From NCBI RefSeq assembly GCF_014852005.1, contig NZ_JACVAU010000001.1, positions 1,510,001 to 1,574,000 of the forward strand: a stretch of 64,000 nucleotides of DNA, read 5' to 3'. Both the position numbers and the translations under genes were made by a program. Each line of letters starts with the position of its first letter. The first letter of the stretch is position 1. Origin of the DNA: Pseudoxanthomonas sp. PXM03. Lineage in GTDB: Bacteria > Pseudomonadota > Gammaproteobacteria > Xanthomonadales > Xanthomonadaceae. Shown piece by piece: positions 34,697 to 43,968 of this stretch. The notes under the pieces were generated by a model, which worked only from the letters and a program-made list of their open reading frames with translations, was not told the DNA's origin and did no database searches.

Positions 34697-34950
34697 CGCG
34701 CTACCTCGTCATGGCCATGCGGCGGCCATCCTTCGACGAATCGGTCATCGCGCCGCATCTCGCGTTCCTGGACGCGCTGCGTGCTGCAGGACAGCTGGAG
34801 ATGACGGGCGGGTTCAGCGACAGGACCGGCGGGGCGTACGTGCTGGTGAACGTGGCGTCGCTGGAGGATGCGCGCGCGATCGCCGCACGCGATCCCCTGG
34901 CGCTGACCGGCACGTCCGATCTCACCGTCCACGAATGGAATACACGCTGA
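34693..34950 (+). CDS. YciI-like protein
   Basis: 85 residues from GTG 34693 in GTGA overlap with argH. The YCII fold is recognisable: [12 protein letters not shown], the His in [35 protein letters not shown], and the Asp in [13 protein letters not shown] proteins carry a conserved His-Asp pair and may be small hydrolases or lactone-active. The role here is unknown. It sits between argH and proB, nine bases before the latter. Confidence 0.75.
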   Translation: MTRYLVMAMRRPSFDESVIAPHLAFLDALRAAGQLEMTGGFSDRTGGAYVLVNVASLEDARAIAARDPLALTGTSDLTVHEWNTR

Positions 34951-34959
34951 GCTGACACG

Positions 34960-36108
34960 ATGAACCACGCCACGCCGCTCCAGTTCGCAGAACAACCGTT
35001 GCCGGCCTGGCGGCGCGCCGTGCTCAAGGTTGGCAGCAGTCTGCTGGCCGCGGAAGGCGAAGGGCTCAGCCCGCGTCACGCCCTCAGCCTGGCGCAGTTC
35101 GTGTCGTCGAGCATCGCGGCGGGCAGGGAAGTGGTGATCGTGTCATCGGGAGCGGTCGCCGCCGGGCGCGGGTTGCTGAACCGCAAGCCGCGCGCAGGCG
35201 CTGCGATGGCCGAGCGGCAGGCGCTGGCGGCGCTGGGGCAGGCGCGGTTGATCGCCTTGTGGCAGCGCTTCTTCGACAGGCCGGTGGCGCAGGTGCTGCT
35301 GACCCACGACGACCTGCGCAATCGTCGCCGTTATCTCAACGCACGCGCCACGCTGCAGGAATTGCTGGCGCTGGGCGCGCTGCCGGTGATCAACGAGAAC
35401 GACACCGTGTCGGTCGACGAATTGAAGCTTGGCGACAACGACAACCTGGCGGCGGTCGTTGCTGCCCTGATCGATGCGGATGCGCTGTTCATCGCCACCG
35501 ACATCGATGGCTTCTACACCGCGAACCCCCGCACCCACGTTGATGCGCGCCCGATCCTCGATGTCGAGGCGTTGACCCCCGACTTCTTCGCCATGGCGGG
35601 AGGAGCCGGCAGCGGCGTGGGCACCGGCGGCATGCATACCAAACTGGAGGCTGCGGCCAAGGCGGCGGCGGCGGGCATCGAGACGTTCCTGTTCAACGGC
35701 ACGCAGGCCGGTACCGTGGCGGCGTTGGAACGCGGTGCACTGGTCGGTACGCGCTTCCGGCCCGCGCAGAATCGGCTGGCTGCACGCAAGTACTGGCTGC
35801 GCAATGTGCCGGTGGAGGCGGGCGCCATCGTCGTCGATGCAGGCGCGGCCAACGCAATGGCGCAGAAAGGCGCGTCCCTGCTGCCGGGGGGCGTGGCTAC
35901 CGCCGAGGGTGATTTCCGGCGAGGCGACATGGTCGAGCTCGTCCTGCGCGGCGACGAGGGCGACCGGCGCATCGCGCGCGGCGTCAGCCAGTATTCCGCC
36001 GTGGATGTGCGCCGCATCGCGCGCCGCCACTCGCGCGATATCGAGGCCATACTCGGCTATACCTATGGCGAGAACGTCGTGCATCGCGACGATCTGGTGC
36101 TGCTGTGA
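34960..36108 (+). CDS. proB: Glutamate 5-kinase
   Basis: First step of proline synthesis. 382 residues: kinase domain at about 18-260 ([60 protein letters not shown]) and a C-terminal PUA domain at about 290-370 ([20 protein letters not shown]). It follows the arg genes on the same transcript by spacing. Such kinases are usually inhibited by proline. Confidence 0.96.
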   Translation: MNHATPLQFAEQPLPAWRRAVLKVGSSLLAAEGEGLSPRHALSLAQFVSSSIAAGREVVIVSSGAVAAGRGLLNRKPRAGAAMAERQALAALGQARLIALWQRFFDRPVAQVLLTHDDLRNRRRYLNARATLQELLALGALPVINENDTVSVDELKLGDNDNLAAVVAALIDADALFIATDIDGFYTANPRTHVDARPILDVEALTPDFFAMAGGAGSGVGTGGMHTKLEAAAKAAAAGIETFLFNGTQAGTVAALERGALVGTRFRPAQNRLAARKYWLRNVPVEAGAIVVDAGAANAMAQKGASLLPGGVATAEGDFRRGDMVELVLRGDEGDRRIARGVSQYSAVDVRRIARRHSRDIEAILGYTYGENVVHRDDLVLL

Positions 36109-36143
36109 AGCGTACGCGTCGAAGACGCCTGCAAGGAGGTCGC

Positions 36144-37424
36144 ATGACCGACATCAAGACCCTGGCCATGCAGTGCCGCGATGCGTCGCAGGCCATCGCC
36201 ACATTGTCCTCCGCGTCCAGGAACGCCCTGCTGCACGCGATGGCGGATGCGCTGCTGGCAGACGAGGCGACCATCCTGGCCGCCAATGCACGCGACATCG
36301 CGGCGGCGGAAGCGAAGGGCGTCGGCAGTGCCATGCTCGACCGGTTGCGCCTGGATGCGCAACGCCTGCATGAAATCGCCTCCGCCGTGCGTGACGTGGC
36401 CGTACTGCCGGACCCGGTCGGGCAGGTCACCCGTGCTTACGACCGGCCGAACGGCATCCATGTCGAACGCGTACGCGTGCCGCTGGGCGTGATCGCGATG
36501 ATCTACGAGGCACGACCGAACGTCACCGCCGATGCCGCCGCTTTATGCCTGAAGGCGGGCAACGCGGTGATCCTGCGTGGCGGATCGGAAGCCATCCATT
36601 CCAACACCGCCATTGCGGCGGCGCTCAAGCGCGCACTGCGCGAGGCCGGGTTGCCCGAGGCCGTACTGACCCTGGTCGAAGACCTGCGCCGGGAGACCAT
36701 CCTGGAACTGATCCAGTTGAACGACATCGTCGACCTGGTGATTCCGCGCGGGGGCGAGGGGTTGATCCGCTTCGTCGCCGAACACGCGCGCGTACCGGTG
36801 ATCAAGCACTACAAGGGGGTCTGCCACCAGTACGTGGATGCCGGCGCGGACGAGGATCTGGCGCTGGACCTGCTGCTGGATGGCAAGGTGTCCCGCCCGT
36901 CGGCCTGCAATTCGCTGGAGACGCTGCTGGTACACCGCGACATGGCGCCGGGCTTCCTGCCGCGCGCTGTGGCTGCACTGCGCGCGCGCGGCGTCGAGGT
37001 GCGCGTGGACGAGGCGGGCAGGGCCTTCGTGCCGGATGCCGCTGCCGCAACCGAAGAGGATTTCGCTGCCGAGTTCCTGGACCTGGTACTGGCGGTCGGC
37101 GTGGTGGAGGACCTGGATGCCGCCATTGCCCACGTGCGTCGCTACACCTCCGACCACACCGAGGTGATCGTGACCCGCGACCCGGCGCACGCGGAGATCT
37201 TCGTCAATGCACTGCGTTCGGCGGTGGTGATGGTCAATGCCTCGTCGCGCTTCTCCGATGGTGGCGAACTCGGGCTGGGCGCGGAGATCGGCATCTCGAC
37301 CACCCGCCTGCATTCCTATGGGCCCATGGGGCTGGAAGCGCTCACCATCGAGCGGTTCGTGGTGAAGGGCGAGGGCCAGGTCCGGCACCCGGACCTGCTT
37401 GCCGCGGCGCAGGGCAAAAAGTGA
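36144..37424 (+). CDS. proA: Glutamate-5-semialdehyde dehydrogenase (gamma-glutamyl phosphate reductase)
   Basis: Second step of proline synthesis. 426 residues. ATG 36144 has a strong AAGGAGG six bases upstream, which decides the start over earlier in-frame codons that overlap proB. ALDH-like blocks are [42 protein letters not shown], the nucleophile region [15 protein letters not shown] and [20 protein letters not shown]. The last gene of the arg-pro run. Confidence 0.96.
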   Translation: MTDIKTLAMQCRDASQAIATLSSASRNALLHAMADALLADEATILAANARDIAAAEAKGVGSAMLDRLRLDAQRLHEIASAVRDVAVLPDPVGQVTRAYDRPNGIHVERVRVPLGVIAMIYEARPNVTADAAALCLKAGNAVILRGGSEAIHSNTAIAAALKRALREAGLPEAVLTLVEDLRRETILELIQLNDIVDLVIPRGGEGLIRFVAEHARVPVIKHYKGVCHQYVDAGADEDLALDLLLDGKVSRPSACNSLETLLVHRDMAPGFLPRAVAALRARGVEVRVDEAGRAFVPDAAAATEEDFAAEFLDLVLAVGVVEDLDAAIAHVRRYTSDHTEVIVTRDPAHAEIFVNALRSAVVMVNASSRFSDGGELGLGAEIGISTTRLHSYGPMGLEALTIERFVVKGEGQVRHPDLLAAAQGKK

Positions 37425-37497
37425 CGCGCAATGTCATAAAAATGTGATGCGTGCCTCAAAAGTGAGTTAAGAGCCCGTTATCCAGTAACGTGACATG

Positions 37498-37513
37498 TGG
37501 CACGACAATTGCG
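37498..37513 (+). promoter_or_regulatory. Sigma-54 (RpoN) promoter
   Basis: TGGCACGACAATTGCG matches the -24/-12 consensus TGGCACGRNNNTTGCW at every fixed base but the last. The GG and GC are at the required spacing. Transcription should start near 37524, about 12 bases before the ATG at 37536. About 65 bases upstream, GTCATAAAAATGTG (37433-37446) partly resembles the FleQ box described in Pseudomonas. The promoter drives the glycosyltransferase and the outer-membrane gene. Confidence 0.8.
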
Positions 37514-37535
37514 TCATGGGGGGAGCCTCCTGTCG

Positions 37536-38966
37536 ATGCAGCCCCCCCCCATGTACGACGTCAAGACTTCCCTCCCGCCGCCGGATACGTCCTTCCAGGA
37601 ACCTATCCCGGAGCAGTGGACGCCGGCGAGCGACGCTCCTGCGCGCCGGCGCTTCTATGTGCCGATCCGGCTCAAGTACACCCTCATCCTGCTGGCGTCG
37701 CTAGCCTGGGCGGCGGTGTCGGTGAAGCTGTCCCAGCCCTGGCTGTCAGAACTCTCCAAGCCGCTGGGCTTCGGGCTGGCCCTGTTCGTGATCGCGTTCA
37801 TCGCGTACGTGCCGGGCTTCATGAATGCCTTCCTGATCGGCTCCATCCTGTCCGACCGCCGCCCGATGCTGCGCAAGTACGACCGCCTGCCGGACGTCTG
37901 CGTGCTGGTTGCCAGCTACAACGAGAGCGAGAACATCGCCGATACGCTCACCAGCCTCGCCCGCCAGGACTATCCCGGCACCATGGAAGTGGTGGTGATC
38001 GATGACGGCTCGACCGACGACAGCCTCGCCATCGCCCGCGCGATGGCAGCGCAACTCGGTCGCCCCGGGCTGCAGATCCGCGTGCTGGCGCAGCCGAAGA
38101 ACGGCGGCAAATCCAAGGCGCTGAACCGGGGTCTCGCCGAGACCCGCCAGGGGCTGGTGGTGACCGTGGACGGCGATTCCTACCTGCGTGCCGATGCGCT
38201 GCGCAAGCTGGTCGAGCGTTTCCTGTCCGATCCGCCTGGCACGGTGGCCGTCGCAGGCGCGGTGCTGGTGCGCAATTCGCGCGAGAACTGGCTGACCCGC
38301 AGCCAGGAGTGGGACTACTTCCACGGCATCGCCGCGGTGAAGCGCATGCAGAGCATGTACCACGGCACGCTGGTGGCGCAGGGCGCGTTTTCGCTCTACA
38401 CCCGCGAATCGCTGGAAGGCGTGGGCGGCTGGCCGGAGTGCGTGGGCGAGGACATCGTGGTGTCGTGGGCGTTGCTGGAAACCGGCGCGCGCATCGGCTA
38501 CTGCGAGGAAGCCTGCCTGTTCACCAAGGTGCCGACGAAGGTGGGCCAGTTCGCGCGCCAGCGCCAGCGTTGGTCGCGCGGCCTGATGGAAGCGTTCGCA
38601 CGCCACGGCCGCCTGCTGGTGAAGCCGCGCATGACCACGCTGTTCATCTGGTGGAACCTGCTGTTCCTGCCGCTGGACCTGGTGTACACGTTCGCCTTCA
38701 TTCCCGGCATCGTGCTGGCCCTCTTCGGCTATTACTGGATCGCCGGCATCATGACACTGCTGGTGCTGCCGCTGGCGGCGCTCTGGAACATCGTCATCTT
38801 CCGCGTGCAGTCGCGCATGTTCAAAAGCCAGGACCTGCGGGTGCGGCGGAACATCTCCGGCTTCGTGTTCTACACGCTGGCCTACACCATGATCCTGCAG
38901 CCGGTGTGCGTGATGGGCTACGCCGCCGAACTGCTGCGCCTGCGCAAGACCTGGGGGACCAAGTGA
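37536..38966 (+). CDS. Processive family-2 glycosyltransferase (PgaC/hyaluronan-synthase type)
   Basis: 476 residues. A proline-rich cytoplasmic N-terminus is followed by two helices (about 45-66 and 78-104). The GT2 domain starts at LPDVCVLVASYNESENI and contains DDGSTDD, DGD at 212-214, the acceptor-site GED at 304-306 and QRQRW at 342-346. Three more helices follow at about 368-460. This is the layout of processive synthases that extrude poly-N-acetylglucosamine, hyaluronan or similar polymers. The polymer is unknown. ATG 37536 is used; ATG 37551 is possible. TGATG overlap links it to an outer-membrane protein. Confidence 0.88.
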   Translation: MQPPPMYDVKTSLPPPDTSFQEPIPEQWTPASDAPARRRFYVPIRLKYTLILLASLAWAAVSVKLSQPWLSELSKPLGFGLALFVIAFIAYVPGFMNAFLIGSILSDRRPMLRKYDRLPDVCVLVASYNESENIADTLTSLARQDYPGTMEVVVIDDGSTDDSLAIARAMAAQLGRPGLQIRVLAQPKNGGKSKALNRGLAETRQGLVVTVDGDSYLRADALRKLVERFLSDPPGTVAVAGAVLVRNSRENWLTRSQEWDYFHGIAAVKRMQSMYHGTLVAQGAFSLYTRESLEGVGGWPECVGEDIVVSWALLETGARIGYCEEACLFTKVPTKVGQFARQRQRWSRGLMEAFARHGRLLVKPRMTTLFIWWNLLFLPLDLVYTFAFIPGIVLALFGYYWIAGIMTLLVLPLAALWNIVIFRVQSRMFKSQDLRVRRNISGFVFYTLAYTMILQPVCVMGYAAELLRLRKTWGTK

Positions 38967-39892
38967 TGAAGCCATATCTCCTGAGCGCGGCGCTGGCGCT
39001 GGCCGCCACGGCGCCTGCTGCGCTGGCGCAGTCGGAAGTCGAAGGCGGCAAGCAGGCCGTGCGCACCGATCTGTGGGTGGGTTCGGATGCGGACGGCAAC
39101 GAGGCCCGCAAGCTGGCGCTGGGCTGGGACGTGGACCATCGCGACATCGAGCACTGGTGGGGCGTGAAGGTGGAGCACGCGCGCTTTTCCGGGCGTGGCT
39201 GGCGCGACGACCAGGACCGCGTGTTCGTCAGTGGCGCGGGCGATGCGGGCGAGCAGTGGCGGTGGGACGGCGATGTGGGCACGAACGGGGACGACCTGAT
39301 CGGCCGTGCCTCGATCCACAGCCGTGATGCGTACCGCAAGGAGTTCTTCATCGAACGCGATGTGCTGGAGACGCGCAACGGCGTCGCGCAGGGCTGGGTG
39401 CAGACCTTCGCGGGCGCGGGCATCGATGTGCCGATGGGCGATCGGTGGTCGGCCAGCGGCGTGGCCGGTCTGCAGGACTTCGGTGTGGGCGACAACCTGC
39501 GCACGCATCTGCGCGGCAACGTGGTATTCGCAGTGGCGCCGGAGCAGGGCGTCAGCCTGCAGCTGCGCACGCGCTACTACCGCAACAGCGAGCCGCGCGA
39601 GGCGGACTACTATTCGCCGCGCTGGTACGGCGAGGCGCTGGGTGTGGTGGGCTGGCGCCGGCATGTGGGCGGCTACCAGTACACGGCGCGCGCGGGCCTG
39701 GGCCGGCAGCGCAGCGCGGGCGATACGTCCAAGCGGGCGCGGATGCTGGAAGTGGGCGTGGAGACGCCGCGCTGGAAGGATGCGTGGCTGCGGCTTGATG
39801 CGGGGTACACCGATACGCCGGTGCTGACGGATACGGGCACGGACAGTTATTCGTACCGGTATCTGCGGTTGCAGGCGTTCGTCGCGTTCTGA
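38966..39892 (+). CDS. Putative outer-membrane beta-barrel protein paired with the glycosyltransferase
   Basis: 308 residues with a signal peptide (MKPYLLSAALALAATAPAALA). The rest alternates hydrophobic and polar residues in strands rich in Trp, Tyr and Arg (LALGWDVDHRDIEHWWGVKV, GVAGLQDFGVGDNLRTHLRG). It ends SYRYLRLQAFVAF, the terminal Phe typical of barrels. It resembles the barrel part of PgaA-like exporters without the TPR domain. Its start overlaps the synthase stop, so it probably exports or guides the polymer made by that enzyme. I do not recognise the family by name. Confidence 0.65.
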   Translation: MKPYLLSAALALAATAPAALAQSEVEGGKQAVRTDLWVGSDADGNEARKLALGWDVDHRDIEHWWGVKVEHARFSGRGWRDDQDRVFVSGAGDAGEQWRWDGDVGTNGDDLIGRASIHSRDAYRKEFFIERDVLETRNGVAQGWVQTFAGAGIDVPMGDRWSASGVAGLQDFGVGDNLRTHLRGNVVFAVAPEQGVSLQLRTRYYRNSEPREADYYSPRWYGEALGVVGWRRHVGGYQYTARAGLGRQRSAGDTSKRARMLEVGVETPRWKDAWLRLDAGYTDTPVLTDTGTDSYSYRYLRLQAFVAF

Positions 39893-39957
39893 CCACGATT
39901 CGCCGTTCGGGCCGCATTGCGGCCGGTCAGGATGCTGCGGTTGCCGCAGGCTGCGCG

Positions 39958-40314
39958 GTGGGCAGCGCGTCCGCCGCTGCTGACAAGCTCATGGCGACGC
40001 CGGCTATTCGTGCGGCGCTGAAGGCTGCCGGGAAGGCCACGCCCGCCGTGGACATGAAAGCCGGTGTTCCGACCATGCCGCGTGGCAGCTACGCCGATCC
40101 CAAAGCGTTCCTGTTGGACGTGATGAACCTGGAAGGGCTGCCCATTGCCGTGCGTGCTGACGCGGCCAAGCAACTACTGCCGTACATGCACGCTCGGATG
40201 GGCGAGACCGGCAAGAAAGAGAAGGCGAAGGAGAAGGCGCGAGAGATTGTGCGTGGTCGCCACAAATTCGCTACCAAAGCACCGCCACAGCTTCATGTAG
40301 TGCGTAGCGACTAG
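39958..40314 (+). pseudogene. Phage terminase small subunit-like fragment
   Basis: 118 residues as read from GTG 39958, with the frame open further upstream into the preceding gene, so the natural start has been lost. The core DPKAFLLDVMNLEGLPIAVR, then ADAAKQLLPYMHARMGETGKK and the basic tail KEKAKEKAREIV resemble small terminase subunits of tailed phages, which have a helical region ending in DAAK.LLPY.H. No large terminase follows. The fragment starts the prophage-like island that ends at tRNA-Pro. Confidence 0.5.
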
Positions 40315-40372
40315 GACGGTGCCGCAAGCGGATTAGGTGTGATTGCCGCAGCGAGAGAAACCGCACCAGCAG

Positions 40373-40406
40373 AGGCCCCGGTAGCCTGTGCTATCGGGGC
40401 CTTTTC
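40373..40406 (+). terminator. Rho-independent terminator
   Basis: AGGCCCCGGTAG and CTATCGGGGCCT pair around a CCTGTG loop, followed by TTTCTT. It ends transcription of the terminase-like fragment. On the other strand it lies just after the stop of the leftward membrane-protein gene. Confidence 0.8.
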
Positions 40407-40413
40407 TTGTCAG

Positions 40414-41754
40414 CTAGCCAGGAAGTTCTAGCTCGTCGTACTCGCGCGAAACCAATTGCAAGCGCCCGAGATTTTCGACAAGCTCATAGGTATGTGTGGT
40501 TGACCTAGAGTCCAGCCTTCTTAGATTCACGGTAAACTTCAACTTGTCGTCGTGCACGTGTTCCGAGTCAACCTGTAGAACGACTTTTTCGCCGGAATGC
40601 CAGTGAGATATAACTTTCACTACGCCGCGCACATTCTCAACTACGTCAACAACGAACTGCACAGAAGTGTTGTCGGAGAATGACGTGTTCAGTGCAGTGC
40701 CGCCTACGTTCATGATATAGACGTTATGGAGAGTTCCGGCTGCGTGTCGTGTTCTTTCTACAATCAATATTGGCTCATACGTTGCATCGGCCTGCGCCTC
40801 TAACCTCTTTAGTTGCGCATTGAGTGCGCGGGCCTGCTTGTCCATCGCAATTTGTTGATCTTGCTGAGTCTGGTTGTTTTGAGCTAATTCACTACGCTGT
40901 AGAGCCAGCTCGGCGCGTTGAGATAGTGATGCATAGATGAGCCAGAGGAAGGCGAGGGGGGAGAACACGCCTGCTAATACGTCGCCCCACTCGTTAGGTG
41001 ATATTGGCGTGCCCTCAGGATCAAAGAAGCCAAGTAGCCATGCACCGACAAGAACTGCGACTAGATAACCTGCCGTTATCCTCCAGAACACTTTGGTGCT
41101 GGGGCCGTTGCTCTCTTTCTCTGACATAGCGACCTCATTTCCGTTGAGTGGTATGTAGGGTGATGTTTCGCCGGTGATGAGAAGTCGCGCTGCTGCGCGC
41201 AGTCTGTCGAGATATCCCTTTGCCTCTCGTGGATACTTCTTGTCCACGAGCGTGATGACCTCAGCGCCTACGCGAAACCCGGCGTCCATTAGTTGGGCAA
41301 GATTGGTATAGAACTCTCTCGCCCCATGTGGATCATCGCTGCTAAAAAGCGAACCTGTGGTGCCTGGGGCGTGGTCATTTAAGCGCCGAAGGTCCGACAC
41401 TATGGCGTCAACAATCGTGATGAATCTTGATAAGTAGACCGACAGGTCGCGGCTAATCACTCCCGCGTGAGCCATTGCTGCGCGACAGTTCGGTATGTAG
41501 TCGTCACGTACATGGACGGTCAGTTGCACCGTATGACCGTGCTCGGCAGCGATAGCGGCCCGCTGGGAGGCTCCAGCCCAATCGCGTGCTCTCACCATAG
41601 TTAGGCTTGCGTCTATCTCACTCGCAGCCGCCAACGCTAGGTTGCGGGCCTGTCGGCGCTCCTTTCGGGCCTCAATGCTCCATGTCGCGATCCACGACAA
41701 CAGACCACCGATTAGCGCGCCGAGTAGCGCGGCCATGCCGCTGTCTACCGTCAT
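40414..41754 (-). CDS. Unknown island membrane protein with coiled coil
   Basis: 446 residues, no family recognised with confidence. A first helix (about 7-27, MAALLGALIGGLLSWIATWS) is followed by a helical soluble region to about 205. Two helices follow at about 222-244 and 255-276 (WGDVLAGVFSPLAFLWLIYA), then a coiled coil rich in Gln (about 277-325) and a beta-rich C domain. The second half resembles a common prophage/island protein with the WGD..AGVF.PLAFLWL signature. Met210 has GAGG five bases upstream, so two genes may have fused. Codon and base use are less GC-rich than in neighbours, suggesting transfer. A membrane-anchored defence or exclusion role is possible but unproven. Confidence 0.6.
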   Translation of the reverse strand: MTVDSGMAALLGALIGGLLSWIATWSIEARKERRQARNLALAAASEIDASLTMVRARDWAGASQRAAIAAEHGHTVQLTVHVRDDYIPNCRAAMAHAGVISRDLSVYLSRFITIVDAIVSDLRRLNDHAPGTTGSLFSSDDPHGAREFYTNLAQLMDAGFRVGAEVITLVDKKYPREAKGYLDRLRAAARLLITGETSPYIPLNGNEVAMSEKESNGPSTKVFWRITAGYLVAVLVGAWLLGFFDPEGTPISPNEWGDVLAGVFSPLAFLWLIYASLSQRAELALQRSELAQNNQTQQDQQIAMDKQARALNAQLKRLEAQADATYEPILIVERTRHAAGTLHNVYIMNVGGTALNTSFSDNTSVQFVVDVVENVRGVVKVISHWHSGEKVVLQVDSEHVHDDKLKFTVNLRRLDSRSTTHTYELVENLGRLQLVSREYDELELPG

Positions 41755-41961
41755 AGTTCCCCCTGCCCCCAGAAGTACTTAAATAGTACTCCCGTAATTC
41801 GTTAGTGAGGCAGCCTCGCCATCCCTGATGAGGCCCGGACGGTGGATAGTCATTGGCGCGTCCGTTGCCGTGGTCACAGGATGCCCACGCTCGACCATCG
41901 GCGGGATCGGCGTTGAGCCTGTCGGCGTGTAGGACTTAACTGAGGTGTTTCATTGGGCGGG

Positions 41962-42216
41962 TCAACAGCCGAACACTGGCTCCCCGAACTCTTCGCGGAG
42001 CTTCTTGATTAGCGCTTTATCTGTTGTGTGCGGCGTTTCGGTGACGTCAACGTTCGGCAGCGCTACCAGGGCAGGGACCACAACATGCCTGCGGACCGTC
42101 AAAACTGCATCCGCAGGAACCGCTACGGTTCCGCTGCCGTTGTCGTGCTTATAGCTGCCGCTCACCCAGCCATTCGGGGTGAGGTGTTCTTCTTCCCATT
42201 CATTGCTTGCTGCCAT
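41962..42216 (-). CDS. Hypothetical island protein, 84 residues
   Basis: Read from ATG 42216 (MAASNEWEEEHLTPNGWVSG), which has GAGG eight bases upstream. A longer form could start at ATG 42303 and add 29 residues. The sequence has a VTVRR-type strand set (PADAVLTVRRHVVVPALVAL) and a basic end (DKALIKKLREEFGEPVFGC). There is no family assignment. It lies inside the prophage-like island between the membrane protein and tRNA-Pro. The 207-base gap to its left (41755-41961) shows no other gene. Confidence 0.45.
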   Translation of the reverse strand: MAASNEWEEEHLTPNGWVSGSYKHDNGSGTVAVPADAVLTVRRHVVVPALVALPNVDVTETPHTTDKALIKKLREEFGEPVFGC

Positions 42217-42312
42217 TCGCTTTGCCTCACGGAGTAGGGTGTGTCGTGAGTATGCCGGCCTATTGATCGGCGCGGCCAGTGGCAGGATTTCTGCACTTAC
42301 CATGCACTTACG

Positions 42313-42338
42313 AAAAAACCGCCACTAGGGCGGTTTTG
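42313..42338 (-). terminator. Terminator after tRNA-Pro
   Basis: On the minus strand ACCGCCC-TAGT-GGCGGT is followed by TTTTTT, 21 bases beyond the tRNA CCA end. It is symmetrical enough to act in both directions (TTTTG on the plus strand). Confidence 0.8.
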
Positions 42339-42358
42339 TCGTAAATCCTTGAATCTAT

Positions 42359-42435
<77 letters not shown>

Positions 42436-42447
42436 ACTGAGCGCGCC

Positions 42448-42476
42448 ATTGTAGTGAACGGCCCCGGCCCCGGCAA
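42448..42476 (-). promoter_or_regulatory. Sigma-70 promoter of tRNA-Pro
   Basis: On the minus strand TTGCCG (42476-42471) and TACAAT (42453-42448) are separated by 17 bases and lie 12 bases before the tRNA. The GC-rich segment after the -10 (GGCGCGC) resembles a stringent-control discriminator. Confidence 0.85.
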
Positions 42477-42584
42477 GACCCGGAGCCGACTTTCCGCTCC
42501 GGCCGGGCCCCCACAGCCGGAAGGCTGCGGCTGATGGCGCCGGACACGTAAAATGCCCGGTCTACGCATGTCGGAGTTGCCCGC

Positions 42585-43967
42585 TTGATCAAGCCCCGTA
42601 CCCCGCCCGGAGTGATGGAACTGCTCCCGCGCGAGCAGATCGCCTTCCAGCGCATGCTGGACACCATCCGCCGCAACTACGAGCGCTTCGGTTTCCTGCC
42701 CGTGGAAACGCCGGTATTCGAGCTGTCCGAGACGCTGCTGACCAAGTCCGGCGGCGAGACCGAGCGCCAGGTGTATTTTGTGCAGTCGACCGGTGCGCTG
42801 GCCAAGGAAGGCGAGGGCCTGCCCGAACTGGCCCTACGCTTCGACCTGACCGTGCCGCTGGCGCGCTACGTGGCCGAACACGAACACGAACTGACCTTCC
42901 CGTTCCGCCGCTACCAGATCCAGCGCGTCTACCGCGGCGAACGCCAGCAGCGCGGCCGCTTCCGCGAGTTCTACCAGTGCGACATCGACGTGATCGGCAA
43001 GGACGCGCTGAGCGTGCGCTTCGACGCCGAGATCCTGGCGGTGATCCACGCCGTCTTCAGTGAGCTGGGCATCGGCGACTTCACCATCCAGCTGAACAAC
43101 CGCAAGCTGATGCGCGGCTTCTTCGAGGCGCAGGGTGTTACCGACAGCGAGCAGCAGGCGCTGGTGCTGCGCGAGGTCGACAAACTGGACAAGCGCGGCG
43201 CCGACTACGTGCGCGAGACGCTGACCGGCGAAGGCTTCGGCATGGCGGCCGAGGGCGTGGACCGCATCCTGGATTTCGTCGCCGTGCGCAGCACCGGCCA
43301 CGCCGACGCGCTGGCGCGCCTGGACGCGCTGGGGCAGGGCAGCGACACCTTCAACCAGGGCATCGCCGAACTGCGCGAAGTGTTGGATCTGGTCAAGGCG
43401 CTGGGCGTGCCCGAGAGCGCGTACTGCCTGAACTTCTCCATCGCCCGTGGTCTGGATTACTACACCGGCACCGTCTACGAGACCCAGCTGGACGGGTACC
43501 CGCAGATCGGCTCGATCTGCTCCGGCGGCCGCTACGAAGACCTGGCCAGCCACTACACCAAGTCGAAGCTGCCGGGCGTGGGCATCTCCATCGGCCTGAC
43601 CCGCCTGTTCTGGCAGCTGCGCGAGGCCGGCCTGATCGCCGGCAGCGATGAGAGCAGCGTGCAGGCCATGGTTGCGCTGATGGACGATGGGCAGCTGGCC
43701 GAGTCGCTCGATATTGCCCGTCGCCTGCGTGCAGCCGGCATCAACACCGAAGTACAGATGGAGGGTCGCAAGCTGGCCAAGCAGTTCCAGTACGCCTCGC
43801 GCGCGGGCATCCGCTTCGTGGTGCTGGCCGGCGAGGACGAACTGGCGCGTGGCGCGGTGACCGTCAAGGACCTGTTGCGCGAGCAGCAGTTCGAAGTGAA
43901 GCGCGAAGAGCTTGCCAGCAGCCTGAAGGTTGAGCTGGAGCAGGCACGCGTATTGGCGGGGCGCTGA
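42585..43967 (+). CDS. hisS: Histidyl-tRNA synthetase
   Basis: Charges tRNA(His). 460 residues of the class II type: motif 2 in [20 protein letters not shown], histidine-binding [14 protein letters not shown], motif 3 in [13 protein letters not shown], and an anticodon-binding C domain from about 355. It starts at TTG 42585 with GGAG nine bases upstream; no nearby ATG fits. hutH follows with its ATG one base after the stop, so the two are cotranscribed. Confidence 0.95.
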   Translation: MIKPRTPPGVMELLPREQIAFQRMLDTIRRNYERFGFLPVETPVFELSETLLTKSGGETERQVYFVQSTGALAKEGEGLPELALRFDLTVPLARYVAEHEHELTFPFRRYQIQRVYRGERQQRGRFREFYQCDIDVIGKDALSVRFDAEILAVIHAVFSELGIGDFTIQLNNRKLMRGFFEAQGVTDSEQQALVLREVDKLDKRGADYVRETLTGEGFGMAAEGVDRILDFVAVRSTGHADALARLDALGQGSDTFNQGIAELREVLDLVKALGVPESAYCLNFSIARGLDYYTGTVYETQLDGYPQIGSICSGGRYEDLASHYTKSKLPGVGISIGLTRLFWQLREAGLIAGSDESSVQAMVALMDDGQLAESLDIARRLRAAGINTEVQMEGRKLAKQFQYASRAGIRFVVLAGEDELARGAVTVKDLLREQQFEVKREELASSLKVELEQARVLAGR

Positions 43968-43968
43968 C

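Noticed and set aside
39893-40430. A direct repeat of the tRNA-Pro 3' end marking the far edge of the island
   Set aside because: I looked for GGATTCGAACC or close forms left of the island and found none, so no attachment site is claimed.
41945-42237. Open frames on the plus strand across the island's right end
   Set aside because: They lack ribosome-binding sites and protein-like composition; the minus-strand frame with GAGG upstream fits better.
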